A stretch of 64,000 bases of DNA, taken from Propionibacteriaceae bacterium. GTDB taxonomy: Bacteria; Actinomycetota; Actinomycetes; Propionibacteriales; Propionibacteriaceae. The translations under genes and the position numbers were made by a program. This document shows, one piece after another, positions 43,863 through 52,994 of this stretch. Location: contig WQZD01000008.1 of the NCBI GenBank assembly GCA_009780915.1, forward strand, positions 1 through 64,000, in the 5' to 3' direction. The notes below the pieces were generated by a model, which saw only the letters and a list, made by a program, of their open reading frames with translations, made no database searches and was not told the DNA's origin. Numbering within the stretch: the stretch's first letter is position 1; every line of letters starts with the position of its first letter.

Positions 43863-45446
43863 TCACCGACGACGCCACAGGACCGCGACGATGACGGCCG
43901 TGGCCGCCGCTATGGCTTGGATGATCCGTCGCGTCGACCGTGCCTGAGACTGGGCCATGCGCCGTTCGACGGCTTGGCTCCACTCGACCTGCAGACTGCC
44001 GTCGTCGAGTTTCTGGGCCACGGACATCCATCGCTGGGCTGTGGGGACGATCCCCTTGACCAGGTCCCAGCCCTCTCGGGCGATCCTGGTCATCATGTCG
44101 CGCGCGGCGTCGGTCTTCGCGTCCTGGGAGACGTAGGTCGCTGAGGTGGCGATGAGATCCAAGTCGGGGTCGAGCCGCAGGCACAGCCCGAGCACCGTGA
44201 TCAGGGCTTTGCCCAGGAAGGTGGTCTGCCCGGGGAGGGTGATCGGCTGGGTGTAGATGAACTCCTGGATCTGGGTCAGGGTCGCGGCGTCGATGGTGAG
44301 GTTGACGTTGCCGCTCATCATCGAGTCCATCATGGAGCGGTCCGTGTAGAAATGGGCCACGTCGCCGACGATGGCGTCGATGTACGGCCCGATCAAGTCG
44401 GCGAGCGCCCGGGTGTCCGCTCCGGGGCCGAGGAAGCCTAAGGATTTCAGGGCTTGGACGATGCCGGGGGCGTCCCTGCGCACGAGGGCGACCACGAGGT
44501 GGCCGTACAACTCCCGGGCTGTGGCGGTGATGGACCCGACCATGCCGAAGTCGATCAGCTGGATGATCCCGTCCGAGCGGACGAACACGTTCCCGGGATG
44601 GGGGTCGGCGTGGAAGAACCCGTCGTCGAGGACCATCTGGAAGAAGAGGCCGGCCAGGTTGACGGCCAGGTCGTGCCGGTCGATGCCCCAGGCGTCGATG
44701 GCGTCGAGGTCGTCGATGCGCGCCCCGTCCATGTACTCCATGGTCAGCACGCGCCGGGTCGAGTGCTCCCAGTAGATCTTGGGGATGTCGACGTGCATGT
44801 TCATCAACAGGTTGCGCTGGAAGGCCTCGGCGTTGTGGGCTTCCAGGAGGTAGTCCAACTCGTTGGTGAAGGTGGCCGAGAAATCGGCGTCCAGGACGGT
44901 CAGGTCGATGAGCTGATCGATGTGCAACCAATGGTTGACAAGGCGTAACACCCTGCGCAGGGATTTGAGGTCCGTGGCCACCAGCTCTTCGATGCCGGGA
45001 CGCAGCACTTTCACGGCGACCGTGGTCCCGTCGAGCAGAGTCGCCCTGTGGACCTGCCCGAGCGACGCGGCCGCCACCGGCGCCCGGTCGAAGGTGGCAT
45101 AGGTCTGGGCCAGTGGATGCGTCAGTTCGGTCTCGATCACAGCGACGATACGATCGGTGTCCACGGCGGGGAGGGCGTCCTGGAGGAGCGAGAGCTCGGT
45201 GATGTACTCCTTGGGCAGCAGGTCGATGCGCACGCTCATGAACTGGCCCAGTTTGACGATCAGCCCGCCCATCTCGATGGCGAAGCGGACGAACCTCTTG
45301 GCCTGCCATGTGTACAGCGCGCTCTGCATCTGCTGATGCCGGGAACCATGGAGGAACCGCGTGTACTTCAGCCACCCCAGCTGCACCACGAACAGCACAG
45401 CCAGCCCCATGGTCTTGGCGTACCGGACAGTGCCTCGTTGGCTCAT
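43863..45446 (-). CDS. ABC1/UbiB-family atypical kinase
   Basis: 527 aa. The N-terminal KxGQ motif (GGLIVKLGQFMSVR), the Ala-rich loop (VAAASLGQVHRA), the conserved VAVKVLRPG lysine, the catalytic HADPHPGNVFV and the metal-binding LIDFGMVG are all present. A C-terminal helix may anchor the protein (IIQAIAAATAVIVAVLW). UbiB/AarF proteins are atypical kinases or ATPases tied to quinone and lipid metabolism. The start overlaps the stop of the AbrB-like gene by 4 nt (45443-45446), so the two are co-translated. Confidence 0.85.
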   Translation of the reverse strand: MSQRGTVRYAKTMGLAVLFVVQLGWLKYTRFLHGSRHQQMQSALYTWQAKRFVRFAIEMGGLIVKLGQFMSVRIDLLPKEYITELSLLQDALPAVDTDRIVAVIETELTHPLAQTYATFDRAPVAAASLGQVHRATLLDGTTVAVKVLRPGIEELVATDLKSLRRVLRLVNHWLHIDQLIDLTVLDADFSATFTNELDYLLEAHNAEAFQRNLLMNMHVDIPKIYWEHSTRRVLTMEYMDGARIDDLDAIDAWGIDRHDLAVNLAGLFFQMVLDDGFFHADPHPGNVFVRSDGIIQLIDFGMVGSITATARELYGHLVVALVRRDAPGIVQALKSLGFLGPGADTRALADLIGPYIDAIVGDVAHFYTDRSMMDSMMSGNVNLTIDAATLTQIQEFIYTQPITLPGQTTFLGKALITVLGLCLRLDPDLDLIATSATYVSQDAKTDAARDMMTRIAREGWDLVKGIVPTAQRWMSVAQKLDDGSLQVEWSQAVERRMAQSQARSTRRIIQAIAAATAVIVAVLWRRR

Positions 45447-45805
45447 GCCTGGGAGTCTACCCCCGGCTCACTTTCCTCCGTGCTATCTGTCTCATCCTCA
45501 TCGACCTCGACGCCCATGAAAGTGTCAAAGAACCCTTGCGCCGTCGCCTCCAACTTGTTCAGCTTCGTCATGAAGAAGTCCGCGAAGTTCTCGAACACGT
45601 CCGCTTTGACGAGGACCATCGACCCGTTGAGCCGATTGGCGAACACCATCACCTTGTCGCCCGCCTCGATGCCCAGCTCCCGCCGAGCCTCAGCCGGCAA
45701 CGAGATCTGTCCGCGCTCGCCCACGGTCGCCGCCCCATAGATCTTCCCCGGACGAGGAACATGCTGCCACGGGAAACTCCCCTGTTCATTCTTGATAGTC
45801 ATCAT
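45443..45805 (-). CDS. AbrB/MazE/SpoVT-type DNA-binding protein
   Basis: 120 aa from ATG 45805 (GAAAGGACGC precedes two adjacent ATGs; the upstream open frame has no start signal). Residues about 20-70 hold the swapped-hairpin motif: GKIYGAATVGERGQISLPAE, ARRELGIEAGDKVMVFANR. Residues 70-100 form an amphipathic region (VFENFADFFMTKLNKLE), and the tail is very acidic. No toxin gene lies next to it, so this is a regulator rather than a clear antitoxin. It is coupled to the ABC1 kinase gene by a 4-nt overlap. Confidence 0.75.
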   Translation of the reverse strand: MMTIKNEQGSFPWQHVPRPGKIYGAATVGERGQISLPAEARRELGIEAGDKVMVFANRLNGSMVLVKADVFENFADFFMTKLNKLEATAQGFFDTFMGVEVDEDETDSTEESEPGVDSQA

Positions 45806-45947
45806 GCGTCCTTTCAGGTGCTGCCCCGAGGTGGATCCGGGGCAGATCATGTATTTCATACTTTACATGTGATCGGCGGAGGAAGCCAGGGTGGGGGGAC
45901 GGGGGTGGTGCGCCCCCGGGGACGACTCGCCAACGCCACCAAAGACC

Positions 45948-45980
45948 GATGGCCATGATCCACCAAGGACCATGGCCATC
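45948..45980. terminator. Hairpin upstream of the isochorismatase stop
   Basis: GATGGCCATG (45948-45957) pairs with the CATGGCCATC end of 45970-45980. A second short hairpin (GAGTCG/CGACTC, 45986-46004) follows. The position, after the stop of the reverse-strand gene at 46011, fits a terminator, but there is no U tract. Confidence 0.35.
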
Positions 45981-46010
45981 GAATCGAGTCGTCCATAGCG
46001 ACTCAAGGGG

Positions 46011-46643
46011 TCAGTACCCTCGAGAGGAATCTCCCACAGCTTCCCCCGAGAGCGCCCCCACGTACTCCGCGACCGTCATCGGCTTGGAGAACATCGGATA
46101 GTCGAACTTGATCGCGTTGTCGTGCTCCTCCTGCGACGTCGCCGCCACGGCGTCGGTCAGGGTGATCACCTCGTACCCACGCTCGTAGGCGCTGCGCATG
46201 GTCGACTCCACGCAGCAGTTGGTGAGGAACCCCGCCAGCACGATCGTCTGGATCCCCTTGCTGCGCAAGATGAAGTCGATGTTGGTCGATGCGAAAGCGT
46301 CCAGGCCACGCTTGCCCTCGAGGACGATGTCGCCCTCCTGCGGCTTCATGGAGTCGACGATCTCGACGCCCCACGTGCCCTTGACGAAGGAGGTCGACCC
46401 GACCACGCCGGCCAGGATGCCGTACGGGTGGGAGGTGATCTCGTAGTAGCCGGGCTGGAAAGCGATCGGCGAGTGGATGATGGTGACTCCGGCCTCGCGG
46501 CTGGCCTCAGCCGCCTGGACGGCCTTGTCGAGCATGCCTGTGGATTCCATCACGCCCGCCACGGCCTCGTGGAGGGATCCACCGTCAGTGGTGAAGTCAT
46601 TCTGGAATTCAACGAATACAATCGCAGTTGTTGATGGATTCAT
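46011..46643 (-). CDS. Isochorismatase-family cysteine hydrolase
   Basis: 210 aa from ATG 46643 (AAAGGACG upstream; the longer frame to 47018 is not supported). The family triad is visible: aspartate in VFVEFQNDF, lysine in EGKRGLDAF and cysteine in GFLTNCCVEST. The cis-peptide region VLAGFLTNCC and the ending VITLTDAVAA fit the nicotinamidase-like/isochorismatase fold. It hydrolyses an amide or vinyl ether, and the substrate is not predictable. It runs divergently from the S4-domain gene. Confidence 0.8.
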   Translation of the reverse strand: MNPSTTAIVFVEFQNDFTTDGGSLHEAVAGVMESTGMLDKAVQAAEASREAGVTIIHSPIAFQPGYYEITSHPYGILAGVVGSTSFVKGTWGVEIVDSMKPQEGDIVLEGKRGLDAFASTNIDFILRSKGIQTIVLAGFLTNCCVESTMRSAYERGYEVITLTDAVAATSQEEHDNAIKFDYPMFSKPMTVAEYVGALSGEAVGDSSRGY

Positions 46644-46758
46644 CGGGCGTCCTTTCGTCTCAATGAATATGAGTGTCTTTCGCATCATCATAGCGACTGA
46701 CCCTCCACTGTCAAAGACCTCGACGCCGTCCCGCCCGCCATGACCTATGCTGATTCTC

Positions 46759-47118
46759 ATGCGACTGGATGTGTGGTTGTGGGCGGTGAGATTCTTCAAG
46801 AGCCGCTCCCAGGCGACCGCGGCGTGCCGTGCGGGACGAGTACGGCTCAACTCCACCGTCGCCAAAGCGTCCGCCTTGGTCAAACCCGGTGACACGATCA
46901 CCTGGCGCGAAGCGTTGCGGCCGCGCGAGGTCACCGTGGTGGAACTCATGCCCCGCCGCGTCGGCGCCCCCGAAGCGGCCACGGCGTACGTGGATTCCTC
47001 CCCGCCCCTGCCCACCAAGGAGGAGCGAGGGTCGGTGCCCGTACGCGACCCTGGCGCGGGACGTCCCGAGAAGAAGGACCGCCGGGACCTCGACCACCTG
47101 CGGGGCTACCACAAGTGA
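46759..47118 (+). CDS. S4-domain RNA-binding protein (Hsp15-like)
   Basis: 119 aa starting at MRLDVWLWAVRFFKSRSQA, the usual N-terminus of Hsp15/RqcP-type S4 proteins. The S4 motif (CRAGRVRLN, VKPGDTI) binds RNA, and the tail is basic and charged. Hsp15 binds 50S subunits carrying a nascent chain in E. coli; the RqcP homologues act in ribosome-quality control. A TATGCT box lies 7 nt before the ATG at 46759 and there is no Shine-Dalgarno sequence, so a leaderless start is favoured over ATG 46747. Confidence 0.8.
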   Translation: MRLDVWLWAVRFFKSRSQATAACRAGRVRLNSTVAKASALVKPGDTITWREALRPREVTVVELMPRRVGAPEAATAYVDSSPPLPTKEERGSVPVRDPGAGRPEKKDRRDLDHLRGYHK

Positions 47119-47227
47119 CGATCCCGCCGTCTCACTGAGCGACACATCAGCCTGACTGGGCGCGTGGCTAGTATGTTAATGTTCAGCAGATTAATATCGT
47201 GTCAGTATCTCTAAAAGGTGGGACGTC

Positions 47228-47722
47228 ATGAAAGTTAGAAATCTCGTTGCAATCGCGGGGGTCGCGTTCGCACTGTCACTGATGAGCGGATGTTCCAGCT
47301 CCACGCCTGAACAGCGCGACACGGGCGGCCAGATCACGGGCGCCGGGAACGTGGACGCCTTCTCTCTGCACGTTGGCGACTGCCTGATTTCATCAGCCTT
47401 GCAGGACACGTTCCAGGACGTCCCCGGCGTGCCCTGCACTGAGGGCCATGACTCCGAAGTGATCTACATCTTCGACATGCCCGACGGCACGTACGACGAG
47501 ACCGCCATCGACGACGCCGCCCAGGACGCATGCGCCCAGGGCATCGTCGACTATGTGGGTCCGAACTACGCCTCCCTGACGTCGCAAGGGTTGGACTGGA
47601 GCTACTTCAGCCCGAGCCAGGATTCCTGGAACCAACGCAACGACCGCGAGGTGGACTGCGTGGCGTACACCGTCTCCGAGGAGAACGAGTTGACGTCCAG
47701 CGTCAAAGGAATGGGTGACTGA
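47228..47722 (+). CDS. Septum-formation-type lipoprotein
   Basis: 164 aa with a good ribosome-binding site (AAAGGTGGGA). Signal sequence and lipobox MSGC, then LHVGDCL, VPCTEGHDSEVIYIFDMPDG, DACAQGIVDYVG and DCVAYTVS, the spacing of cysteines seen in actinobacterial septum-formation-type extracellular domains. It is lipid-anchored outside the membrane. The role in septation is assigned by family only; no neighbour is a division gene. Confidence 0.65.
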   Translation: MKVRNLVAIAGVAFALSLMSGCSSSTPEQRDTGGQITGAGNVDAFSLHVGDCLISSALQDTFQDVPGVPCTEGHDSEVIYIFDMPDGTYDETAIDDAAQDACAQGIVDYVGPNYASLTSQGLDWSYFSPSQDSWNQRNDREVDCVAYTVSEENELTSSVKGMGD

Positions 47723-47771
47723 TCCCCCACGAGCGAGTCGACCCTCGGCTTGAAGACTCACCGATGAGCCC

Positions 47772-49265
47772 TCATGTCGGGGGTCGTCTCAACCATCCAC
47801 CCATTCGTCCGCCCCGGTCGATCATCTTCAGACGGTCTTCGACTTGGGGCTGCTTCGCGGAGGGGCAGACGATCAGCAACTGGTCGCCGGCGCGGATGAT
47901 GTCGCGACCATGGGGGGTGAACATCTTGTCGCCACGGATGATCAAGCTGACCAGGGTGTTCTGCGGCAGGCCGAGTTCGAAGACGGCGACCCCGTGGAGA
48001 CGGGATTCGGCCGACACCGACAGCGTCACCATCGACGCCTCGATCGTGTCCATGGGGGCGACCTCGATGTCCACTGCTTGAGTCTCGCCCACGAGGCCCA
48101 GTTTCTTGGCGACCCAGGGCAGGGTCGGCCCGTTGAGCAGGGTGAGGAAGACGACGGCGACGAACGTGGTGTCGAAGATGGCGGTCGCATCCGGCAGCCC
48201 CTCCGCCATGGGGATCGTCGCCAGGACGATGGGCACGGCGCCGCGCAATCCTCCCCACGAGACGAACATCTTCTCCGCGCGCGTGAGCTTCAGAGGTCCT
48301 GTGCAGATCCACACAGCCAGCGGCCGTACGACGAACGTCAGGAAGGCGCCGGCGATCACACCCAAGACGACGTCACGCGGGGTGATCGTCCAGATGTGCG
48401 TGAGCAGGCCCAGCATCACGAACAGTCCGATCTGCGCGATCCATGCGATGCCGTCGGCGAACGACCGGGCCGCATGGCGGTGGGGCAGTTTCCCATTGCC
48501 GAGTAGCACGGCGCACACGTACACAGCCGCGAAGCCGGAGATGTGCAGGAGCACGCCCAGGCCGTACGCGGCGATCGCCCAGCCGATGACGGCCAGAGGG
48601 TAGAGCCCGGACGCGGGAAGGGCCAGACGACGCAGGATCTGCACGCCCAACCAGCCGAAGAGGACGCCGAAGGCGATCCCGCCGACCAACTCGCCCACGA
48701 TCATGGCGCCCGTCAGCCACAGGCTGGAATCGAAGCCGATGGTGCCCATGGCCAGTTGCGTCGCGGCCAGGACGAGAAGGACGGTCGGCGCGTCGTTGAG
48801 GCCCGACTCGCCTTCGAGCACCGAGCGTACCCGGCCCGGCAGGGGGACATGGCGGAGCACGGAGAAGACCGCCGCAGAGTCGGTGGGCGCCATGATCGCC
48901 GCCAACAAGACGGCCACCGCCAAGGGGAACCCGAGGACGAAGTATCCGAACAGGCTCTGGAGCAGGATCGTGAACAAGATCCCGACGCTGGCCAACAAGA
49001 CCGCGGGCACGATGGCGGAGCGGATCTCCTCCCATGGGGTCGACAACCCGCCCTCGATGAGGATGAGGACCAGGGCGGCGAAGCCGAGGTTGTGCGCCAA
49101 CTGGGCGTCGTACAAGGACAAATTGGCGTCAAAGCTGAGGAGGACGCCCAGCGCCAGGAACAGGATCAGCGAGGGGAGCCCGAGCCGGTCCCCGATCTTG
49201 GTGGCCAGGAGCGCGGCGAGGACGATGAGCGCGCCAATGAGGAGGAGTTGGTCAAGAGTGAGCAC
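47772..49265 (-). CDS. Cation/proton antiporter of the CPA1 (NhaP/K+:H+) type with C-terminal TrkA-C domain
   Basis: 497 aa from a GTG with GGGAGGA 5 nt upstream. About 12-13 hydrophobic segments occupy residues 1-390 and include the ion-binding GESGLNDAPTVLLV (about residue 155). Residues about 400-480 form a TrkA-C/RCK-C regulatory domain (DTIEASMVTLSV, IIRGDKMFTPHGRDIIRAGD, LLIVCP). It exchanges K+ or Na+ for protons to hold pH and ion balance. It converges on the septum-formation lipoprotein gene. Confidence 0.85.
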   Translation of the reverse strand: MLTLDQLLLIGALIVLAALLATKIGDRLGLPSLILFLALGVLLSFDANLSLYDAQLAHNLGFAALVLILIEGGLSTPWEEIRSAIVPAVLLASVGILFTILLQSLFGYFVLGFPLAVAVLLAAIMAPTDSAAVFSVLRHVPLPGRVRSVLEGESGLNDAPTVLLVLAATQLAMGTIGFDSSLWLTGAMIVGELVGGIAFGVLFGWLGVQILRRLALPASGLYPLAVIGWAIAAYGLGVLLHISGFAAVYVCAVLLGNGKLPHRHAARSFADGIAWIAQIGLFVMLGLLTHIWTITPRDVVLGVIAGAFLTFVVRPLAVWICTGPLKLTRAEKMFVSWGGLRGAVPIVLATIPMAEGLPDATAIFDTTFVAVVFLTLLNGPTLPWVAKKLGLVGETQAVDIEVAPMDTIEASMVTLSVSAESRLHGVAVFELGLPQNTLVSLIIRGDKMFTPHGRDIIRAGDQLLIVCPSAKQPQVEDRLKMIDRGGRMGGWLRRPPT

Positions 49266-49436
49266 TTCATCCTCCCATCGAGGTCGTCTGGCTGGAATAT
49301 TACAGGAAACCTTCGCGCTGTGTATTCGCTATCATAGCGGTTGACTCGGATATTCGTCATGACGGTGTCCCGGTTCACAGCCTTCCCAGGGGGTACGACG
49401 GAGCGCTCGGCCGCTGGTCGTGGGCGGCATCGAGGA

Positions 49437-51341
49437 TCAGTGGATCCCGATCTTCCGGATGACGAGGATGCCTCCGGCGGTGACCATCATCATGACCCCG
49501 CCCACGGCGATCGTCCCCGAGGGGGATGTGAGGAATTCGGCCACGCTGCCCCCGGGGGATTCCGGTTCTTCGAGGCTGGGAGAGGGTGTGGCTTCGGGGG
49601 AGGGCGTCTGCGTGGCGGAAGCGCCCGGCGACTGGGTCGGAGTACGGGTAGGAGTACGCGTCGGAGACTGGCCGGTCGCCGGAGGCGTGTCCGTCGGGCT
49701 CGGACTGAGGGGGTCCATAGTCCCCGAAGGGGTCCCGCTGGGTGATGCCCGAGGCGAGATCACGACACCCAACGGCTCGACCGATGGGGTGGAGGCCTGC
49801 GAGGAGGGGGAGTGTGTGTCGCTCGGGACACCCGGTGTCGTCGTCGTGGGGGTCTCCGCCGGCGTGGAGGACTGGTGGCTCGAATCTGACTGGATCGGCT
49901 TCACCGGGTGGGTCGTGGCAGGCTGGGACGTCGAGGCTGGGACACAGGTCGGCGCCAGGGACGTCGTCGATGCGCCCGTGGGAGTCTGCGTGGCGATGTG
50001 TGCTCCCGGAGTGTCCGTCGGCGTGGGGCCGATCGGCGTCGGTGTCGCCGTGTGCGACGGCGGCAGCGAGTCCGGACAGGTCGGCAGCATCGGCGTCGAC
50101 GGTGATGTCGGGGTCGCCGTCGGTGAATGCGTGGGGGTGTGAGTCGGGGTGGGGGTGGGCGACTGGGTCGGGGTGCTCGTGTGCGACGGCGTGGGCGTCG
50201 GTGTGTGAGTCGGTGTCACCGTGGGAGTCGGGGTCACCGTGTGCGATGGCGTCCCCGTGGGGGTCGGGGTCACAGTATGGGTCGGCGTCGGCGTGGGAGT
50301 GGGCGTCACCGTATGCGTCGGAGTCACCGTATGAGTCGGCGTGGGCGTCGGCGTCCCGGTGGGAGTCGGAGTGCTCGTGTGTGACGGCGTCGGGGTCACC
50401 GTGTGCGATGGCGTCGGCGTGGGAGTCGGGGTCACAGTATGCGACGGCGTCACCGTGGGAGTGGGCGTCACCGTATGCGTCGGAGTCGCCGTATGCGTCG
50501 GCGTGGGAGTCGGCGTCCCGGTGGGAGTCGGAGTCTTGGTAGGTGTCGGCGTCGGAGTCTTGGTAGGAGTGGGCGTCACCGTGGGAGTCGACGTGGGCGT
50601 CACCGTGGGAGTCACCGTGGGAGTCGACGTGGGCGTCACCGTGGGAGTCACCGTGGGAGTCGAGGTCGGCGTCACGGTGGGCGTCGTCGTCTTCGTCGGC
50701 GTGGTGGGCGGTGTGGTCGTCTTCGTCGGAGTCGGCGTCGGCGTCGGAGTCACATTCCTCCCCGGCAGTTCGACGGTCGTGCCGTCGATCGCTCCGCGTT
50801 CGACGGTCATACCGGCCAGTGTCGCCGTGTTGCCCGCGGTGACGATCCCCTCTTGCAAGGAGAAACTGAACTTCGTCGTGGACTGATGGGCGATGGTGTT
50901 CTTCAGGACGTCGAAGGACGCGGTCGTCCCAATGATGACGGGATCGGGCAGCCCCTTCGTGGAATGGCTGACGAACGTCCAACCGTCCGGATAGGTCACA
51001 GTCAAGGTCAGCAAGGACACGTTGATGTCATTGGGATTCTGAAGCTCCACGGAGACGATCACCTGCCCGGGGTTCTTCGTGTCCCGCACAGCGGTCATTG
51101 TGCTGGTGACGAATTGATACGACGGGATCGGCGCCGGTGCTGCGACGCACATCCCGGTGGAGCAGGACGGGGTCCCCACAGCGGAGACGGGCGAAGCCGC
51201 CACAGGGGCGGACAACGGCGACACGAGTCGAGGCGCTTGCGTGGGAGATGCCGGGATCGGGGCCGCACTGGCGTCGGACAAGGACAATGGCACGAAGACC
51301 AAAACCCCCGCAATGATGCCGACAATCAAAGACCTCATCAT
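49437..51341 (-). CDS. Proline/threonine-rich cell-surface protein
   Basis: 634 aa. Signal peptide ([20 protein letters not shown]), an N-terminal beta domain of about 130 residues ([20 protein letters not shown]), then a long PT repeat region (about residues 195-425), a second Pro/Ser/Thr region and a C-terminal helix ([17 protein letters not shown]) ending in RKIGIH. There is no LPxTG. The extended, probably glycosylated stalk would hold the N-terminal domain away from the wall. Function unknown. Confidence 0.7.
   Translation of the reverse strand: MMRSLIVGIIAGVLVFVPLSLSDASAAPIPASPTQAPRLVSPLSAPVAASPVSAVGTPSCSTGMCVAAPAPIPSYQFVTSTMTAVRDTKNPGQVIVSVELQNPNDINVSLLTLTVTYPDGWTFVSHSTKGLPDPVIIGTTASFDVLKNTIAHQSTTKFSFSLQEGIVTAGNTATLAGMTVERGAIDGTTVELPGRNVTPTPTPTPTKTTTPPTTPTKTTTPTVTPTSTPTVTPTVTPTSTPTVTPTVTPTSTPTVTPTPTKTPTPTPTKTPTPTGTPTPTPTHTATPTHTVTPTPTVTPSHTVTPTPTPTPSHTVTPTPSHTSTPTPTGTPTPTPTHTVTPTHTVTPTPTPTPTHTVTPTPTGTPSHTVTPTPTVTPTHTPTPTPSHTSTPTQSPTPTPTHTPTHSPTATPTSPSTPMLPTCPDSLPPSHTATPTPIGPTPTDTPGAHIATQTPTGASTTSLAPTCVPASTSQPATTHPVKPIQSDSSHQSSTPAETPTTTTPGVPSDTHSPSSQASTPSVEPLGVVISPRASPSGTPSGTMDPLSPSPTDTPPATGQSPTRTPTRTPTQSPGASATQTPSPEATPSPSLEEPESPGGSVAEFLTSPSGTIAVGGVMMMVTAGGILVIRKIGIH
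50140..50750 (-). repeat. Tandem PT-coding repeats
   Basis: About 600 bp of short GTSGGNGT-like units on the forward strand (complement encodes P-T-x-T-P-T patterns), with 6-, 12- and 18-bp periods mixed. Replication slippage could change the stalk length. Confidence 0.75.
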
Positions 51342-51427
51342 GTTCCCATTAATCCCGGTTGTATACCCAATTGTAGTCTATTCGAGCCCTCCTGACGAAG
51401 CTTTGTATTTCATTATCAAAGACTCGC

Positions 51428-52732
51428 TCAGGAGATCACAAAATACCTCAACCACACGTAGAACCATGCGATGACTACGGTCACTCCCGTCACGATCAGA
51501 CCGTACTTCGTGAATTTCCAGAAGCTAATAGGGCGACCCCATTTGGCGGCCACTCCCAGCACCACGACGTTCGCTCCTGCGGCCACGGCGGTGGTGTTTC
51601 CTCCCAGGTCGGCCCCGAAGACGAAGGCCCACCACAGGGGGCTCTGAGCGCCCGTGTGGGCCGTGGAGGCGACCATCTGCTCCACCACGGGGGTCATGGC
51701 GGTCGTGTAGGGGATGTTGTCGACGATGGCGCCGGCGATGGCCGAGAAGAAGAGGAGCCCCGTCGCGCCGAGGAGTTCGTCGCCGTGGATCAGGTTGGCG
51801 GCGTACTGTCCGATGTTGCCGATGACGCCGACCTCCACCAGGCCGCCGACAAGGACGAACAAGGCCATGAAGAAGGCCAGCGTCGTCCATTCGACTTCCC
51901 CGAGGAACTCCTTCGGAGTCGTACGGCTCACCAGCACCATCGCACCGGCCCCCAGCAAGGCGATGATCGAGGGGTCGACGTGGGCGATGGTGTGGAACCC
52001 GAAGGCGACCATGGTCAGAGCCAAGACGACCAGGCACCTCATCAACAGCGGCTTGTTCTCGATGGCGTCCGAGGGGTGGATGCCCTGCAAGACCTCCTCG
52101 ACGTCGACGTGAGCGCCGAGTTGCTTGCGGAAGAGCAGCCGCAGCAGGACGATGAGGACGACCAGCAGGACCAGGCAGAGCGGCAGCGCATGGATCAGAT
52201 AGTCGTTGAACGTCAGGCCCGCCCGGGACGCGATGATGATGTTCGGCGGGTCGGCGATGAGGGTCGACACGCCGCCGATGTTGGCCGCGAGGATCAGGGC
52301 GATGAGGTGGGGCATCGGATCGACGCGCAACCTTTGGCAGACCGACAACGTCACCGGAGTCACGAGCAGGACGGTGGTCACGTTGTCGAGGACCGGGGAC
52401 AGGGCCGCGGTGACGAGGATCAGCAGGACGATCAGCCGATCCGGTCTCCCTTGGGAGGTACGCACCGCCCACAACGCGATGAACTCGAAGAGTCCGGTGT
52501 GTCGCAGGATGGAGACGATGACCATCATGCCGAACAAGAGGAACAGCACGTTCCAATCCACGCCGGTGTCATGGTTGAAGAAAGCGGAATCGGCTCTGAC
52601 CAGGCCAAGCAACGTCATCCCCGCGACTCCGCCCAAGGCGGCGGCGACACGGTGCACCTTCTCTGTGGCGATCAGGATGTAACTGACCACAAAGATGGCG
52701 ACGGCGACATACGCGATGATGGTCGGCTCCAA
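51428..52732 (-). CDS. ArsB/NhaD-type (ion transporter superfamily) permease
   Basis: 434 aa with about 11 hydrophobic segments and the repeated half-site of the family: SPVLDNVTTVLLVTP, ANIGGVSTLIADPPNI, DNIPYTTAM and GADLGGNTTAVAAGANVVVL. The IT superfamily includes arsenite, Na+/H+ and citrate or sulfate transporters, so the substrate cannot be fixed. The start is a TTG at 52732 with a weak Shine-Dalgarno sequence. A strong promoter (TTGACT-17-TATAAT) lies about 90 nt upstream. Confidence 0.75.
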   Translation of the reverse strand: MEPTIIAYVAVAIFVVSYILIATEKVHRVAAALGGVAGMTLLGLVRADSAFFNHDTGVDWNVLFLLFGMMVIVSILRHTGLFEFIALWAVRTSQGRPDRLIVLLILVTAALSPVLDNVTTVLLVTPVTLSVCQRLRVDPMPHLIALILAANIGGVSTLIADPPNIIIASRAGLTFNDYLIHALPLCLVLLVVLIVLLRLLFRKQLGAHVDVEEVLQGIHPSDAIENKPLLMRCLVVLALTMVAFGFHTIAHVDPSIIALLGAGAMVLVSRTTPKEFLGEVEWTTLAFFMALFVLVGGLVEVGVIGNIGQYAANLIHGDELLGATGLLFFSAIAGAIVDNIPYTTAMTPVVEQMVASTAHTGAQSPLWWAFVFGADLGGNTTAVAAGANVVVLGVAAKWGRPISFWKFTKYGLIVTGVTVVIAWFYVWLRYFVIS

Positions 52733-52821
52733 TCAGTTGTGCCCTGTGTGGGTCGGCCCGTGAGGGGACATGTCGGCACCGGGTCACGAGCGTGCGATTC
52801 CCACCGACAGTCTAGGTTGAT

Positions 52822-52850
52822 ATTATACCGCAGCCATACGATGAAGTCAA
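52822..52850 (-). promoter_or_regulatory. Sigma-70-type promoter of the ArsB/NhaD-type permease gene
   Basis: On the reverse strand TTGACT (52845-52850) and TATAAT (52822-52827) are separated by 17 nt. The leader between it and the TTG start is about 80-90 nt. Confidence 0.7.
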
Positions 52851-52913
52851 TGTAATATGTCATTTGTCGGGTGCCCTGACAAGGCAAAACAATTCAACCG
52901 ACACATGAAGAAA

Positions 52914-52953
52914 GGGTGAGCACCTCCTGGCGGTAGCCACGGGGTGCTCACCC
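52914..52953 (-). terminator. Terminator of the glutamine synthetase gene
   Basis: An 11-bp perfect inverted repeat (52914-52924 and 52943-52953) with an 18-nt loop follows the glnA stop (52995) on the reverse strand and is followed by TTTCTT. Confidence 0.7.
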
Positions 52954-52994
52954 TCTCCTTCACGGAAGAGCCAGTGTACCTTCCCGGTCAATGA

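Noticed and set aside
45443..45805. Antitoxin of a toxin-antitoxin pair
   Set aside because: The coupled gene is a 527-aa ABC1 kinase, not a MazF- or PIN-like toxin.
50140..50750. CRISPR-like look of the short repeats
   Set aside because: The repeats are contiguous without unique spacers and encode a Pro/Thr stalk in one frame.
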